This document shows, piece after piece, positions 1 to 9,024 of a stretch of 64,000 nucleotides of DNA. The notes beneath the pieces were generated by a model. That model was not told where the DNA came from and searched no databases. It saw only the letters and a list, made by a program, of their open reading frames with translations. A program made the translations under genes and the position numbers. The stretch is taken from positions 124,001-188,000 of the forward strand of contig NZ_CAMZOK010000003.1 of the NCBI RefSeq assembly GCF_947331465.1. The letters are read 5' to 3'. Positions within the stretch are counted from its first letter, which is position 1, and each line of letters begins with the position of its first letter. The DNA comes from Shimia sp. Alg240-R146 (GTDB lineage: Bacteria > Pseudomonadota > Alphaproteobacteria > Rhodobacterales > Rhodobacteraceae).

Positions 1-23
1 CTCAGTAGACGAAAGATCCTTCC

Positions 24-608
24 ATGCCGTGGGAAAAAGCATTCGACACCGATGAGGCCTTGGAGCGGGCCGCCGACGCCTTCATGGCGAAGGGGTATGA
101 AGCAACGTCAATTACCCATTTGACCAAGGGGATGGGGATCAACAAGGGCAGCCTCTACAACGCTTTCGGCAGCAAGAAAGAGCTGTTCAAAGAGGTCCTG
201 ACCAAATTCGTGCGCGACAACCAGGGGCCGCTGTTGGCGCAGTTGGCGGCGCTGGATGATCCAATTGCCGCGATCGCGACCCTATTCGACTCCGTAGTGG
301 CGCAGGGGCTGACCGATTCCGAGAAAAAGGGAAACCTGATCATCAACACGGCGCTGGAGATGCCCAACCATGATGAGGACGTGCAAGAAATTGTCCGGGG
401 TGCGCTGGACAACCTCGAACAGTTTTTTCTGGTCCTTGTGCAACGCGGCAAGGACCAGGGGCGCATTCCCGAAACCATCGTGGCAGAGGACGCAGCCCGC
501 TCTCTGGTCTCATTGACCGTTGGTATCCGGGTTCTGGCGCGCGGGGCATTTGACGGCAACCAGATGCTGTCGATCAAGGCCAACGCCTTGCGCCTTGTCG
601 GGAACTGA
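24..608 (+). CDS. TetR/AcrR family transcriptional regulator
   Basis: A 194-residue one-domain regulator. The N-terminal TetR helix-turn-helix covers about residues 12-58, with the recognition helix near INKGSLYNAFG (39-49), a typical TetR signature. The rest is a helical ligand-binding region of unknown specificity. It precedes a LysR gene and a plus-strand catabolic cluster (1592-5264), so it may repress that cluster in response to a substrate or intermediate; this is inference from position. No clear Shine-Dalgarno sequence is visible before the ATG, and only 23 bases of upstream sequence are present, so the promoter cannot be judged. Confidence 0.9.
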   Translation: MPWEKAFDTDEALERAADAFMAKGYEATSITHLTKGMGINKGSLYNAFGSKKELFKEVLTKFVRDNQGPLLAQLAALDDPIAAIATLFDSVVAQGLTDSEKKGNLIINTALEMPNHDEDVQEIVRGALDNLEQFFLVLVQRGKDQGRIPETIVAEDAARSLVSLTVGIRVLARGAFDGNQMLSIKANALRLVGN

Positions 609-625
609 AGGGTGCCGGGCACATC

Positions 626-1492
626 TCAGGACGTGGCTGATATTTTGGTAAATTCCAGGAATGCACTGACACCTGCCGACCGGGGTTCCTTCCAGCAGCA
701 GATCAGGTTCCGTTTCAGTTCGTGATCTTCGACCTCAAGGACATGCAGATCATCGCTGACCAGGCTTTTCGGAAAGAGGCCGACACCCAACCCCGCACGG
801 ACAAGATCCAGGGCGCGCTGATCCTGCGAGGTGCGATAGGTTACCTTGGGACGGATGTTTTGCTGTGACAAAAGCTGTCCGAAGACCTTGCGGTATTCGC
901 AATGCCTACGCGCGATGAAGGGGAGGTCATGCAGCGTGGTGAGTGGAGCCGATTTCTGCTCAGCGAGGCGGTGGTCTTGCGCCGTGGCAATGACATAGTG
1001 CTCGGTCGACAGAACGTGTTTTTCCCAGGAAGGCGGCAGATTTTCGTCTCCTGTGTCGGCCAGGAACACGATATCTTGCCGTCCGTTGGCCAACTGGTCG
1101 ATCAATGTCTGACTGTTGTCTTCCCAGACCTTGAGGCGGACAAAGCCATGGTTGCGCCGGAACTGCTCCAGCGTGGCGGCCAGGGAGGGCAGATCCATCG
1201 TGTCGCAGATACCTATGGACAGCACCTCGCGCTCGGCCGTCTGTTTCAGGGCCGAGCGAACAGTCTCGCATTCACCGACGATGGTCTTGGCGCTGGCCAT
1301 CAGGCGATGGCCTTCTGACGTCAGGGTGACCTGCCGAGCCAACCGATTGAACAGTTGCACCCCAAGATCATCCTCAAGCTTACCTATGGCCGTGGACAGC
1401 GCGGGTTGAGACACATGCGCCCGGGCAGCCCCTTTTGAGAAACTGCCGGTTTCGGCCACGGCGAGGAATTGTTCGAGCTGTCTGAGGTTCAC
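626..1492 (-). CDS. LysR family transcriptional regulator
   Basis: LysR-type activator or repressor with a winged helix-turn-helix in the first 60 residues (NLRQLEQFLAVAETGSF, then SQPALSTAIGKLEDDLG) and a periplasmic-binding-protein-like effector domain. The frame is open back to a TTG at 1522, but the family usually begins right at NLRQLEQF. I therefore prefer the GTG at 1492, which leaves the palindrome ATACACATCATGTAT (1496-1510) in front of the gene as a possible operator. It is divergent from the SDR gene at 1592, the usual LysR-target arrangement. The start is uncertain by up to 30 bases. Confidence 0.88.
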   Translation of the reverse strand: MNLRQLEQFLAVAETGSFSKGAARAHVSQPALSTAIGKLEDDLGVQLFNRLARQVTLTSEGHRLMASAKTIVGECETVRSALKQTAEREVLSIGICDTMDLPSLAATLEQFRRNHGFVRLKVWEDNSQTLIDQLANGRQDIVFLADTGDENLPPSWEKHVLSTEHYVIATAQDHRLAEQKSAPLTTLHDLPFIARRHCEYRKVFGQLLSQQNIRPKVTYRTSQDQRALDLVRAGLGVGLFPKSLVSDDLHVLEVEDHELKRNLICCWKEPRSAGVSAFLEFTKISATS

Positions 1493-1495
1493 GTC

Positions 1496-1510
1496 ATACA
1501 CATCATGTAT
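1496..1510. promoter_or_regulatory. possible LysR operator (T-N11-A palindrome)
   Basis: The perfect inverted repeat ATACA-N5-TGTAT fits the T-N11-A form of LysR sites. It sits between the divergent LysR and SDR genes, provided the LysR gene starts at 1492. Binding is inferred, not shown. Confidence 0.4.
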
Positions 1511-1591
1511 ATCAGAGATCAAAACTATAAATTGGATAAATGAAAAGGCGTCGGGTAGTCAAGAGACATGGCCACCAAAAGGACACGCCCC

Positions 1592-2308
1592 ATGACCCAG
1601 ACCGCCCTTGTCATTGGCGCCGGAGACAATCTCGGCTCTGCGATTGCCCGCAGGTTTGCGCGGGAAGGTCTGCATGTGGTGGCCTCTCGTCGGCGAGGAG
1701 ATTTGTCGCCTCTGATTGACGAGATCGAAACTGCTGGCGGGCAAGCCACTGGGGTGCATTCCGATGCGCGGGATGAAGATGCGGTCAAGCAGGTGGTCGC
1801 AGAAGCCGAAGATATAGGCCCCATCGCGGCATGTGTCTTCAACGTCGGCGGTAACGTCCGCTTCCCCATCACCGAGACCACGACCCGTGTGTATCGCAAG
1901 GTTTGGGAGATGTGCGCGCTGGCCGGGTTCCTGGTGGGCCGAGAGGTTGCGGGACGCATGAAAGAGCGTGGCGAGGGCACCATCCTGTTCACCGGCGCCT
2001 CGGCCTCGCTGCGTGGCAATGCCGGGTTCGCAGCCTTTGCCGGGGGCAAACACGCCTTGCGGGCTCTGGCCCAGAGCATGGCACGAGAGCTTGGCCCAGA
2101 AGGGGTGCATGTGGCCCATGTCATCATCGACGGGCTGATCGACAATCCGAACACCAAAGACCTGTTCCCCGCGATGTTCGAGGCCCGTGGTGAAGACGGC
2201 ATCCTGAAGCCTGACCACATCGCCGAAGCCTATTGGCAGCTGCACGCCCAACCCCGGACCGCCTGGAGTTTCGAGATGGACCTGAGGCCCTTCAAGGAAC
2301 CCTGGTAA
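1592..2308 (+). CDS. SDR family oxidoreductase with Phe at the catalytic Tyr position
   Basis: A 238-residue short-chain dehydrogenase/reductase, counted from the ATG at 1592, which has AAAGGA upstream; an in-frame ATG at 1568 is less likely. The Rossmann nucleotide-binding loop is GAGDNLG (9-15), the NVGG motif lies near 84-87, and the Ser region is TGASAS (134-139). Where the family has YxxxK, this protein has FAGGK: Phe149 replaces the catalytic Tyr and Lys153 is kept. It may work by a different mechanism or as a binding protein. It is the first gene of a tandem set with the isomerase, transporter, dehalogenase and tautomerase genes, so its substrate is probably an intermediate of that pathway. 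Confidence 0.85.
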   Translation: MTQTALVIGAGDNLGSAIARRFAREGLHVVASRRRGDLSPLIDEIETAGGQATGVHSDARDEDAVKQVVAEAEDIGPIAACVFNVGGNVRFPITETTTRVYRKVWEMCALAGFLVGREVAGRMKERGEGTILFTGASASLRGNAGFAAFAGGKHALRALAQSMARELGPEGVHVAHVIIDGLIDNPNTKDLFPAMFEARGEDGILKPDHIAEAYWQLHAQPRTAWSFEMDLRPFKEPW

Positions 2309-2330
2309 CCCCTGCCACAAGGAAAGACCC

Positions 2331-2921
2331 ATGACAAAATCATTCGATTTCTATTTCGACTTCGCGTCGCCCTATGGCTATCTGGCCAGCCGCAAGGTGG
2401 GGGCGCTCGCCGCAGCCATCGGGCGTGACGTGAACTGGCGGCCCTTCCTGATCGGCGCGGTCTACAAGGCGCATGGCGGGGCTCCTTTGGCCCATCCCTT
2501 AAAGAGCGACTATGTGTTCAAGGACGTGTTCAGACGCGCTCGGATCGACGGCGTGGAGGGCATGCAAATGCCCGCGAATTTCCCGACCAGTTCCGTGCCG
2601 CCCTCGCGCTTGACCTATTGGGTGGAACGCGAAGCCCCCGAAAAGACGGGCGCCTTCGTTGAGGCGGCTTACAAGGCCTACTGGATTGAGGGACGTGATA
2701 CCGCCGACCCGAATATCGCGCTCGACGCTGCTGAAAGCATTGGCTTTGACCGGGATGAAGCGATGGCGGGTGCACAGGATCAAGCCATCAAGGATCGTCT
2801 GCGGGAGGTGACCGAAACTGCACTGGAACGCGGCGTCTTCGGTTCGCCTTTCATTCTGATTGATGGGGAGCTCTTCTGGGGCGGAGACCGCTTCGCGGAT
2901 ATCGAGGCGCTTTATGGCTGA
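2331..2921 (+). CDS. 2-hydroxychromene-2-carboxylate isomerase-like (DsbA/kappa-GST fold)
   Basis: A 196-residue thioredoxin-fold protein of the HCCA isomerase (NahD) family. These enzymes use glutathione to isomerise 2-hydroxychromene-2-carboxylate in naphthalene-type aromatic breakdown. The N-terminal FYFDFASPYGYL places Ser13 where the family binds the glutathione thiol, and the C-terminal GVFGSPFILIDGELFWGGDR segment is typical. The actual substrate may differ, since the family is broad. It has a good ribosome site (AAGGAAAG) 22 bases after the SDR stop, and its end overlaps the start of the transporter gene by 8 bases, which suggests translational coupling. Confidence 0.87.
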   Translation: MTKSFDFYFDFASPYGYLASRKVGALAAAIGRDVNWRPFLIGAVYKAHGGAPLAHPLKSDYVFKDVFRRARIDGVEGMQMPANFPTSSVPPSRLTYWVEREAPEKTGAFVEAAYKAYWIEGRDTADPNIALDAAESIGFDRDEAMAGAQDQAIKDRLREVTETALERGVFGSPFILIDGELFWGGDRFADIEALYG

Positions 2922-4155
2922 TGCAATGACAGCCCAAAGGCCGGGTAAGTTGCACTATGCGTGGATCGTTGCAATCGCTGGCGGCGTGGCCACCTTCTGC
3001 GGTTTGGGGCTGGCGCGTTTTGCGTTCGGAATGCTCCTGCCGTCTATGTCGGCATCGCTGGGCCTGGACTACGGCCAGAGCGGCGTGCTGGGCTTCGCCT
3101 ATCTGATAGGCTATCTGGTCGCCGTTACCCTGGTGCCGGTTGTCCTGCGCCGATTTGGAAACCGCATCACAACCAGCGCCAGCCTTGTCCTCATCGCAGC
3201 CACCATGCTGGGCATTGCGCTTGGGCAGGACTTCCTGCTTCTGTGGCTGCTCTATGCTTTGACCGGTGTCGGCAGCGGCGGCGTGATCGTGCCAGTGATG
3301 AGCCTGGCCTCGCATTGGTTCCACCCCTCCCACCGAGGCCTTGCGGCGGGCATCCTGATGTCTGGCCCCGGATTGGGCGTGATCATCTCCGGGTTTGTCG
3401 TGCCGAAACTCACCCCCATGGCCGGGTTCGAAACATGGCAATTGGGCTGGCTGTTGTTCGCGGCCATATCGGCGGGCGTCGCTGTTCTAGCCTTTGCCCT
3501 GTTGCGTGACCGTCCCGACGACATTGGCGCCGATCCCTTTGGACGCGCCATGGAAGACCACACGGCCATCCGGGTTGAAATGAGCCGGAGGACCAAGCTT
3601 CGGATGCTGATCCACATGGGTCTGATCTTCGCCCTCTACGGTGCGACCTACATGGCCTATGTCACCTTCATCGTCACCAGCATGGTCGATACCTATGGCA
3701 TGTCGCCCGAGGATGCCGGGAGCCTTTGGGCGGGGTTCGGGTTCCTCAGCCTGTTTTCCGGCATCCTGTTCGGATCAATCTCTGACCGTTTGGGCCGCCG
3801 CGCCGGGATGGCACTGGCCTTTGGGGTTTTGGCAACCGCCTATCTTCTGGTCGGCTTCGGCGCGTGGATGCCCGGCCTTTACCTGTCGATCCTGCTGTTC
3901 GGCCTGGCCGCCTGGAGCATTCCGGTGATCATGTCCGCCTCTGCAGGGGATTATTTCGGCCCGGCAGGAGCCGCGAACGCCCTTGCCGCCCTGGTGTTCG
4001 TGTTCTCGGCTGGTCAGGCCGCCGGGCCGCTGCTTGCGGGCTATCTGGCCGACCTGACGGGGGATTTCACCCTCGGCTATGCCGCGGCAGGCCTCATCGC
4101 CCTTTTGACCATTCTCCTGATCCGGGCATTGCGGCCACCGCCAGTGTCCGGGTGA
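2914..4155 (+). CDS. MFS transporter
   Basis: Major facilitator superfamily permease of about 413 residues with 12 predicted membrane helices, a length typical of the family. A loop after helix 2 resembles the MFS A-motif, and ISDRLGRRAG in the second half is the repeated version. I chose the ATG at 2914, which overlaps the isomerase stop codon (ATGGCTGA). The frame is open 54 bases further upstream, but that part lies inside the isomerase gene; an ATG at 2926 is also possible. It is likely an inner-membrane importer of the compound degraded by the neighbouring enzymes; the substrate cannot be read from the sequence. Confidence 0.9.
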   Translation: MADAMTAQRPGKLHYAWIVAIAGGVATFCGLGLARFAFGMLLPSMSASLGLDYGQSGVLGFAYLIGYLVAVTLVPVVLRRFGNRITTSASLVLIAATMLGIALGQDFLLLWLLYALTGVGSGGVIVPVMSLASHWFHPSHRGLAAGILMSGPGLGVIISGFVVPKLTPMAGFETWQLGWLLFAAISAGVAVLAFALLRDRPDDIGADPFGRAMEDHTAIRVEMSRRTKLRMLIHMGLIFALYGATYMAYVTFIVTSMVDTYGMSPEDAGSLWAGFGFLSLFSGILFGSISDRLGRRAGMALAFGVLATAYLLVGFGAWMPGLYLSILLFGLAAWSIPVIMSASAGDYFGPAGAANALAALVFVFSAGQAAGPLLAGYLADLTGDFTLGYAAAGLIALLTILLIRALRPPPVSG

Positions 4156-4193
4156 TCCGGCCTATCGACATTCAACACGAAAGAGACCACCCC

Positions 4194-4874
4194 ATGCCCC
4201 TCAAAGCCATCGCCTTCGACGCCTACGGAACCTTGTTCGACGTCTATTCCGTCGGTGCCCTTGCAGAAGATCTGTTCCCCGGAAAAGGTGCCCAGCTGGC
4301 CACCATCTGGCGCGACAAGCAGATCGAATACACGCGCCTGCGCAACATGTGCGAACAGTATGCGGACTTCTGGCAGGTGACGGGCGATGCCCTGGACTAT
4401 GCCTGCGAGGCATTGGAGCAGGACCTGACCCCGGACGCGCGCGACCGCCTGATGGGGCAATATGCCGAACTCTCGGCCTTTCGGGAAAACGCCGAACAGC
4501 TGAAACGCCTACAAGGCGCTGGCATAGCCATGTCAATCCTGTCGAACGGAACGCCCTGGATGCTGGATCAGGCTGTGAAGGCCTCGGGCCTTGAGGGGTA
4601 TTTCGACCATGTACTCAGCGTCGACACGGTCAAACGCTTCAAGACCGCACCAGAAGCCTACCAGATGGGGCCAGATACCTTCGACTGTGACGCCGGAGAG
4701 ATCCTGTTTGTCTCTTCCAACTGCTGGGACATCTGCGGCGCCACCTGGTTCGGATACCGGACCATCTGGCTCAACAGATACGGGCTTCCCCTGGAGCGCC
4801 TCGGCGTCGAGCCTCATCGCATTGGTTCCTCCCTGCAGGACGTGGCGGACTATGCCGTTGAGCTGATCACCTGA
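4194..4874 (+). CDS. haloacid dehalogenase, type II (L-2-haloacid dehalogenase)
   Basis: A 226-residue HAD-superfamily enzyme expected to hydrolyse L-2-haloacids to D-2-hydroxyacids. All residues known to act in the Pseudomonas enzyme L-DEX are present, each shifted by one: Asp9 nucleophile in FDAYGTLFDV, Thr13, Arg40, Ser117-Asn118 in SNG, Lys150, Tyr156, Ser174, Asn176 and Asp179 in FVSSNCWDICGA. This supports true dehalogenase activity rather than a generic HAD phosphatase. The start is the ATG at 4194, 38 bases after the transporter stop; longer readings of the frame run into the transporter gene. It belongs to the same plus-strand cluster. Confidence 0.93.
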   Translation: MPLKAIAFDAYGTLFDVYSVGALAEDLFPGKGAQLATIWRDKQIEYTRLRNMCEQYADFWQVTGDALDYACEALEQDLTPDARDRLMGQYAELSAFRENAEQLKRLQGAGIAMSILSNGTPWMLDQAVKASGLEGYFDHVLSVDTVKRFKTAPEAYQMGPDTFDCDAGEILFVSSNCWDICGATWFGYRTIWLNRYGLPLERLGVEPHRIGSSLQDVADYAVELIT

Positions 4875-4901
4875 AACAAAACTCAAACCAAGGAGAATTC
4901 C

Positions 4902-5264
4902 ATGCCCGTCATCCGCGTTGAGGTACCCGAAGGCACCGACTATGACACCAAAACCCGTATCCGCGAAGGTGTGAAACAGGCCGTGCTCGACACGCTTGCC
5001 CCCAAGGAAATCAAGTACGACTATGTCGCCGTGCGCGAAGCATTTGGCATTCTGGGCGATGGTCTGCCACTGGTCACCGTCGATCTGCGCCCTGGTCGGG
5101 ATGCGGGTCGCAAGAAGGCTCTGACCGATGCCATCGCGGACATCTTGCAACAAGAACTGAATTCCGATCCTATCGATCTCTATGTCCTCTTCCGGGAAAA
5201 TCCCGCCGAGAACCACTACACCGGGGGAACTCCATTGCCGGATTGGGTGCCGGCTGATCAGTAG
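4902..5264 (+). CDS. tautomerase family protein (4-oxalocrotonate tautomerase-like)
   Basis: A 120-residue protein of the tautomerase superfamily, which uses an N-terminal proline as general base after Met removal; the sequence starts MPVIRVEVPEG, so Pro1 is present. It is longer than the 62-residue 4-OT subunits and closer to the 115-130-residue CHMI/MSAD-like or single-chain members. Members of this superfamily act in aromatic meta-cleavage and in dehalogenation of acrylates, which fits the neighbouring dehalogenase. The ribosome site AAGGAG lies 8 bases before the ATG. It is the last gene of the catabolic cluster. Confidence 0.85.
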   Translation: MPVIRVEVPEGTDYDTKTRIREGVKQAVLDTLAPKEIKYDYVAVREAFGILGDGLPLVTVDLRPGRDAGRKKALTDAIADILQQELNSDPIDLYVLFRENPAENHYTGGTPLPDWVPADQ

Positions 5265-5606
5265 ACGACTTACCGAAAGCGGTCATTTGTGCAGCTCGCA
5301 GCAAGTGACCGCTCTCCACCCTTGCTGTTTTTCGCTGCTGTCGCAAAGCGTGCAATGCGGTCGTTCGTTTCGAGGGGGCAACGGCCGTTTTGTCCGCTTA
5401 GCAGCCATGCGAAACTCTCTTCGTGGATGTCCGCTTTTTGCACCATGAAGCAATGGAGCCGAGTCCGCTTTGGGCTGGGAGCTGACCTCCGGGAACAAAT
5501 GCGCTCTCCAAAGTGCGCATGAAAATCTCCGAAGGCCGAGCCAACGGCGGCTCTGCGCAGAAAGCGCGCTTTGCAAATTCAATGCCCCACAGTTGCATTG
5601 GCGCAG
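5265..5606. other. gene-poor interval, 342 bases
   Basis: No convincing gene; the short open frames on both strands have poor codon patterns and no ribosome sites. The only structure is an inverted repeat, AGCGGTCA (5278-5285) with TGACCGCT (5306-5313), just after the tautomerase stop. It could end that transcript but lacks a T-tract. Confidence 0.6.
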
Positions 5607-6413
5607 TCACCACGACGATGGATCTAACTGGAACAGCATTGAAAGCTGCTGGTAGACCTCCGGCTCTTCTCGTTTGAGAGATGTTGGCCTTTCAAAGAAA
5701 ACCTCAACCGATACGGCGAAAAACTCTTCGTAGCCTTCTGCGCCATAGGCGTCGATCACGGTCGCGTGCCCCTTTTGAACGAGCTGAACATGCTTGTTAT
5801 ATGCTGTGTCGAACACACGGGCCCATTCCGAAAACTTTTGTTTTGGGCCAAGGTTTGGCACCCCATCAGTGCGCCCTGACAAGTCATCGATCTGATGGGC
5901 GAACTCATGGAACACGACGTTGTGTCCATCCGCGTCGTTTGCCGCTCCTTGCTGGGAATGGGACCAGGACAAGATGACCGGGCCACGCGACCAGCTTTCC
6001 CCCGTTCGAACGATTTCGCGTTCAATCACGACATAGCCATTGTGCTGTGTTTGCCTCGATTTGAAAGCGCCGGGGTAGACCAGAACAGTTGTCAGATTGT
6101 CATACCAAGTATCGCTATTCACGACCAAGAGGCAGGCCTGAGCGGCTATGGAAACTCTAATTTCATCAGTAATTTCCAGCCCGTTGCAGCCGGTGAACCG
6201 AACCTGGTCCAGAAACCGGTTAATCTTGCCTTCCAGTTTGTCGCGCAAATCTATGGGTATTCTGGACGCAATAGGGACCTGTTCTGCTAAAATTGCGCGA
6301 TGATCTGCAGACATGGGCTGTGAAAGAAGGCGTTGCAGGCGCTGACGGTTTGACCAGTATCTGGCTATCAAAGCGAATACGCCTAGGGCCATCACAAAAA
6401 AGAAGACTGCCAT
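5607..6413 (-). CDS. MtfA-like zinc peptidase (M90 family)
   Basis: A 268-residue protein with one N-terminal membrane anchor (about residues 1-18) and a zinc-protease domain. The HEFAHQ motif provides two zinc ligands and the catalytic Glu, and the downstream YEEFFAVSVEVFFE segment supplies the usual third ligand Glu. In E. coli, MtfA binds the Mlc repressor and has aminopeptidase activity; the membrane anchor seen here is common in other proteobacterial homologues. It stands alone between two gene-poor stretches, so context does not refine its role. Confidence 0.85.
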   Translation of the reverse strand: MAVFFFVMALGVFALIARYWSNRQRLQRLLSQPMSADHRAILAEQVPIASRIPIDLRDKLEGKINRFLDQVRFTGCNGLEITDEIRVSIAAQACLLVVNSDTWYDNLTTVLVYPGAFKSRQTQHNGYVVIEREIVRTGESWSRGPVILSWSHSQQGAANDADGHNVVFHEFAHQIDDLSGRTDGVPNLGPKQKFSEWARVFDTAYNKHVQLVQKGHATVIDAYGAEGYEEFFAVSVEVFFERPTSLKREEPEVYQQLSMLFQLDPSSW

Positions 6414-6837
6414 CCGTGCGAACCTCTACCTGCATGAATCGATCTCCTGAATACGGCAGATTGGGTGGCAACAAAACCATACAGATAAAGCCGTCCGAAA
6501 ATCGGGCGCTGCTTGCATCACGCAGCCATTCGCCACATTGCGCGACATTCGGCATGGTTGTCCAAACGACGGCTGTCAGCGTTGGGTTCAACTGATCGGC
6601 TTTCCGCCGTTTCTAAACGAAGCGCTTCTTCACCGAGGAAAAGGCGAGGCTCCTTCAACTTGCGGAGTTTTCGTCGGCCAACACTGAATCAAACGGCAGC
6701 CATCTCCCGTTAGCACGGCGGTTTCTCAAGTTGTTCAGACTTGCTCGGAACAATCCCAGCAAAGATCGGGGAATATCCGGGGAGTAGCGCTTGCTTCACC
6801 CCATAAAGGCAATAAAATACTAATTATATTTAGAATT
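6414..6837. other. gene-poor interval, 424 bases
   Basis: No gene could be supported. The longest minus-strand frame (123 residues, 6220-6591) overlaps the MtfA start region and resembles no family I know. The stretch becomes AT-rich from about 6800 towards the tRNA-Leu 3' end. It may be decayed coding DNA. Confidence 0.5.
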
Positions 6838-6924
6838 TGGTGCGGTCGAGAAGACTCGAACTTCCACGGGTGTTACCCCACAGCGACCTCAACGCTGCGC
6901 GTCTACCAATTCCGCCACGACCGC
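6838..6924 (-). tRNA. tRNA-Leu (GAG)
   Basis: Read on the minus strand, an 87-base tRNA with a 7-bp acceptor stem (GCGGTCG/CGACCGC), discriminator A and encoded CCA. The anticodon arm CAGCG-TTGAGGT-CGCTG gives anticodon GAG. It has the long variable arm of a class II leucine tRNA and the T-arm motif GTTCGAGTC. Confidence 0.97.
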
Positions 6925-6993
6925 ACTTGCCCTGGTGGGTGAGGGGCTAATACCCACCCTTTGCAGGGAAGTGAAGCGAAAAATTCATCGATT

Positions 6994-7491
6994 TCACATT
7001 TTGTTGGCGGCGTCGCGCCGCCGTATCCGCGCCATCAGAAACAGCGCAATCACCAAGGCTGCGATCAAGCCTGTCGCAACGCTTATCTCGACCTGGGCCA
7101 GCAGTACTCTGTGCATAATCCGGCCCGGCAGAAGCGTCAGTGCCCCCGCGATTCCCAGCGCCCAAAACGCCATTCCGCGCATCGCCGCTGCATGCCCCTG
7201 AAAATCCCCAGCCCAAGCGGCGCGCAGGCCGCTCCACAATCCCAGAAAAGTCAGAACCGACAAGAGGTGGATGGGTGAAAACGGCCCCATCACCTCAAAA
7301 CCTGTGATCCAAAAAGAAGACCCCGCAGTCACGCCCATCGCCAACACCCAGCAATAGCCCAACCTCTTATGCCACGCCCCGCGCCGGCGCGGCATAATTT
7401 GCACCGGCGCCAAACAGATCGCAACAACGGCGGCGACCACGTGAACATGCGTGGCGAAAGACGCCTCAATCAATGGAGTTAACGTTGCCAT
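6994..7491 (-). CDS. DUF2306-type integral membrane protein
   Basis: A 165-residue inner-membrane protein with about four to five helices; HVHVVAAVVAICLAPVQ and the RRRGAWHKRLGYCWVLAM segment are typical of the DUF2306 family. The several membrane histidines (HVHV, HKRLGY, HLL, HRVLL) recall heme- or metal-binding membrane proteins, but the function is unknown. It is divergent from the LytTR regulator at 7587, with 95 bases between starts, so the two may share a control region. Confidence 0.75.
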   Translation of the reverse strand: MATLTPLIEASFATHVHVVAAVVAICLAPVQIMPRRRGAWHKRLGYCWVLAMGVTAGSSFWITGFEVMGPFSPIHLLSVLTFLGLWSGLRAAWAGDFQGHAAAMRGMAFWALGIAGALTLLPGRIMHRVLLAQVEISVATGLIAALVIALFLMARIRRRDAANKM

Positions 7492-7586
7492 TCAGACTTA
7501 TCCCTGCGTAAACAAATGTCACGACATCTGATGGCAACCTCCCCCGCTCCGGACCAGCGCCGGTGCGTGAACTGAAGGAAAATCGC

Positions 7587-8372
7587 GTGACCGACACGCC
7601 TCTGCACTTGGCGAAGCGTGAATTGCAGCGCCTGCTGACCAGCCCCAAAGTCTGGATTGGCGTCTTGGCGGTGGGCCTGATCGCGGGGTTGTCCGGTCCA
7701 TTCGGAACCATCGACCACCTGTCGCCCCTCCCGCGCCTGATCTATTGGATCCTTCTCTCCGCTTCGGCCTTCTTTGTCGGCTCCGGCGTTGGCACCTTCG
7801 TGCACAGCGCTCTGCGTCCGCGCCTTCCGGATCTTGTGACGACGCTTGCGGCCGGGCTGTGCGTGGGCATCGTACTGACGGCGATTCTTGCGGCGATCAA
7901 TCGTGTCATCTTTGGCATTTCGCCTCTGGATCCAGAACATCTGCTCGGCACGTTTGCCAATGTCGGCGTGATCTCTCTGATCGTCACTGTCGCCTTTGTC
8001 GCTTTTGACCGTCTGGACGAAACCCCTGACGACACACCGGAAACACCCCGCCCTGCCGATGCCCTTCTACGCCGCCTTCCGCTGGAAAAACGCGGCCCCC
8101 TGCTGTCCCTAAGCGCGACAGATCATTATGTTGAGGTCACAACCCCCAACGGCAGCGATCTGGTCCTCATGCGCCTGAGCGACGCCATCGAACTGGCCAC
8201 CGGCGTGGACGGCCTGCAAGTGCACCGCTCTCACTGGGTGGCACGCGCCGCGGTTGCGGGAACTCGCCGCGATAACGGTCGCTTGATGCTGCGTCTCACC
8301 GACGGGCGTGACATTCCCGTCAGCCGCACCTATGTCTCAGCGGTCAAAGATGCAGGGCTAACTTCGGAGTAA
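7587..8372 (+). CDS. membrane-bound LytTR-domain transcriptional regulator
   Basis: A protein of about 261 residues with four predicted helices in the first half and a C-terminal LytTR DNA-binding domain (about 160-258: [12 protein letters not shown], then [14 protein letters not shown] and [12 protein letters not shown]). Membrane LytTR regulators sense an unknown signal and bind DNA from the membrane. The GTG at 7587 is preferred because AAGGAA lies six bases upstream; an in-frame GTG at 7563 exists. It ends four bases before lipB and is probably co-transcribed with it. Confidence 0.85.
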   Translation: MTDTPLHLAKRELQRLLTSPKVWIGVLAVGLIAGLSGPFGTIDHLSPLPRLIYWILLSASAFFVGSGVGTFVHSALRPRLPDLVTTLAAGLCVGIVLTAILAAINRVIFGISPLDPEHLLGTFANVGVISLIVTVAFVAFDRLDETPDDTPETPRPADALLRRLPLEKRGPLLSLSATDHYVEVTTPNGSDLVLMRLSDAIELATGVDGLQVHRSHWVARAAVAGTRRDNGRLMLRLTDGRDIPVSRTYVSAVKDAGLTSE

Positions 8373-8376
8373 CCCC

Positions 8377-9024
8377 ATGGTGGAATGGATCATCACCGAC
8401 GGTCTAACCGACTACGACACCGCCGTGACCTTCATGGAGGCCCGCGCCGAGGCCATTCACAATGGTGAAGCGGACGAGTGCATCTGGCTGGTAGAACACC
8501 CGCCGCTCTACACCGCGGGCACGTCCGCGCGTATCGAAGACCTGAAAGATCCCGACCGTTTCCCGGTCTATGGGTCCAAACGCGGTGGGCAATATACCTA
8601 TCACGGTCCGGGCCAGCGAGTGGCTTATGTGATGCTTGATCTCAACAAACGCGGCAAGGATGTGCGCCTCTTTGTGCAAATGCTTGAAGAGTGGGTGATT
8701 GCAACGCTGGCAGAATTCAATCTGCGCGGCGAGATCCGCGACGGGCGTGTTGGCGTCTGGGTCGAACGCGACGACAAACCGCTGACCGTCGCCGGCCATA
8801 AAGCGGAGGATAAGATTGCCGCCATTGGTATTCGCCTGCGCAAATGGATCAGCTTCCACGGCATCTCGATCAACGTCGAGCCTGACCTCAGCCATTTTGA
8901 CGGCATCGTACCCTGCGGGATCACCGACTACGGGGTGACCTCTCTGGTGGATATGGGCCTGCCGGTGACGATGCATGATCTGGACAGTGCGCTGCAAAAA
9001 ACCTTTGCCGAACGGTTCTCCTGA
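8377..9024 (+). CDS. lipB: lipoyl(octanoyl) transferase LipB
   Basis: Transfers octanoyl from acyl carrier protein to the lipoyl domains of 2-oxoacid dehydrogenases and the glycine cleavage H protein, the first step of lipoate synthesis, in the cytoplasm. The 215-residue length is typical. It has the [12 protein letters not shown] signature (69-80), the catalytic Lys146 in KIAAIGIR and the acyl-accepting Cys180 in PCGI. lipA is not in the window. Confidence 0.96.
   Translation: MVEWIITDGLTDYDTAVTFMEARAEAIHNGEADECIWLVEHPPLYTAGTSARIEDLKDPDRFPVYGSKRGGQYTYHGPGQRVAYVMLDLNKRGKDVRLFVQMLEEWVIATLAEFNLRGEIRDGRVGVWVERDDKPLTVAGHKAEDKIAAIGIRLRKWISFHGISINVEPDLSHFDGIVPCGITDYGVTSLVDMGLPVTMHDLDSALQKTFAERFS

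Noticed and set aside
3864-4193. N-terminal extension of the haloacid dehalogenase gene
   Set aside because: It overlaps the MFS gene and is low-complexity Arg/Pro-rich. The catalytic residue numbering fits the start at 4194.
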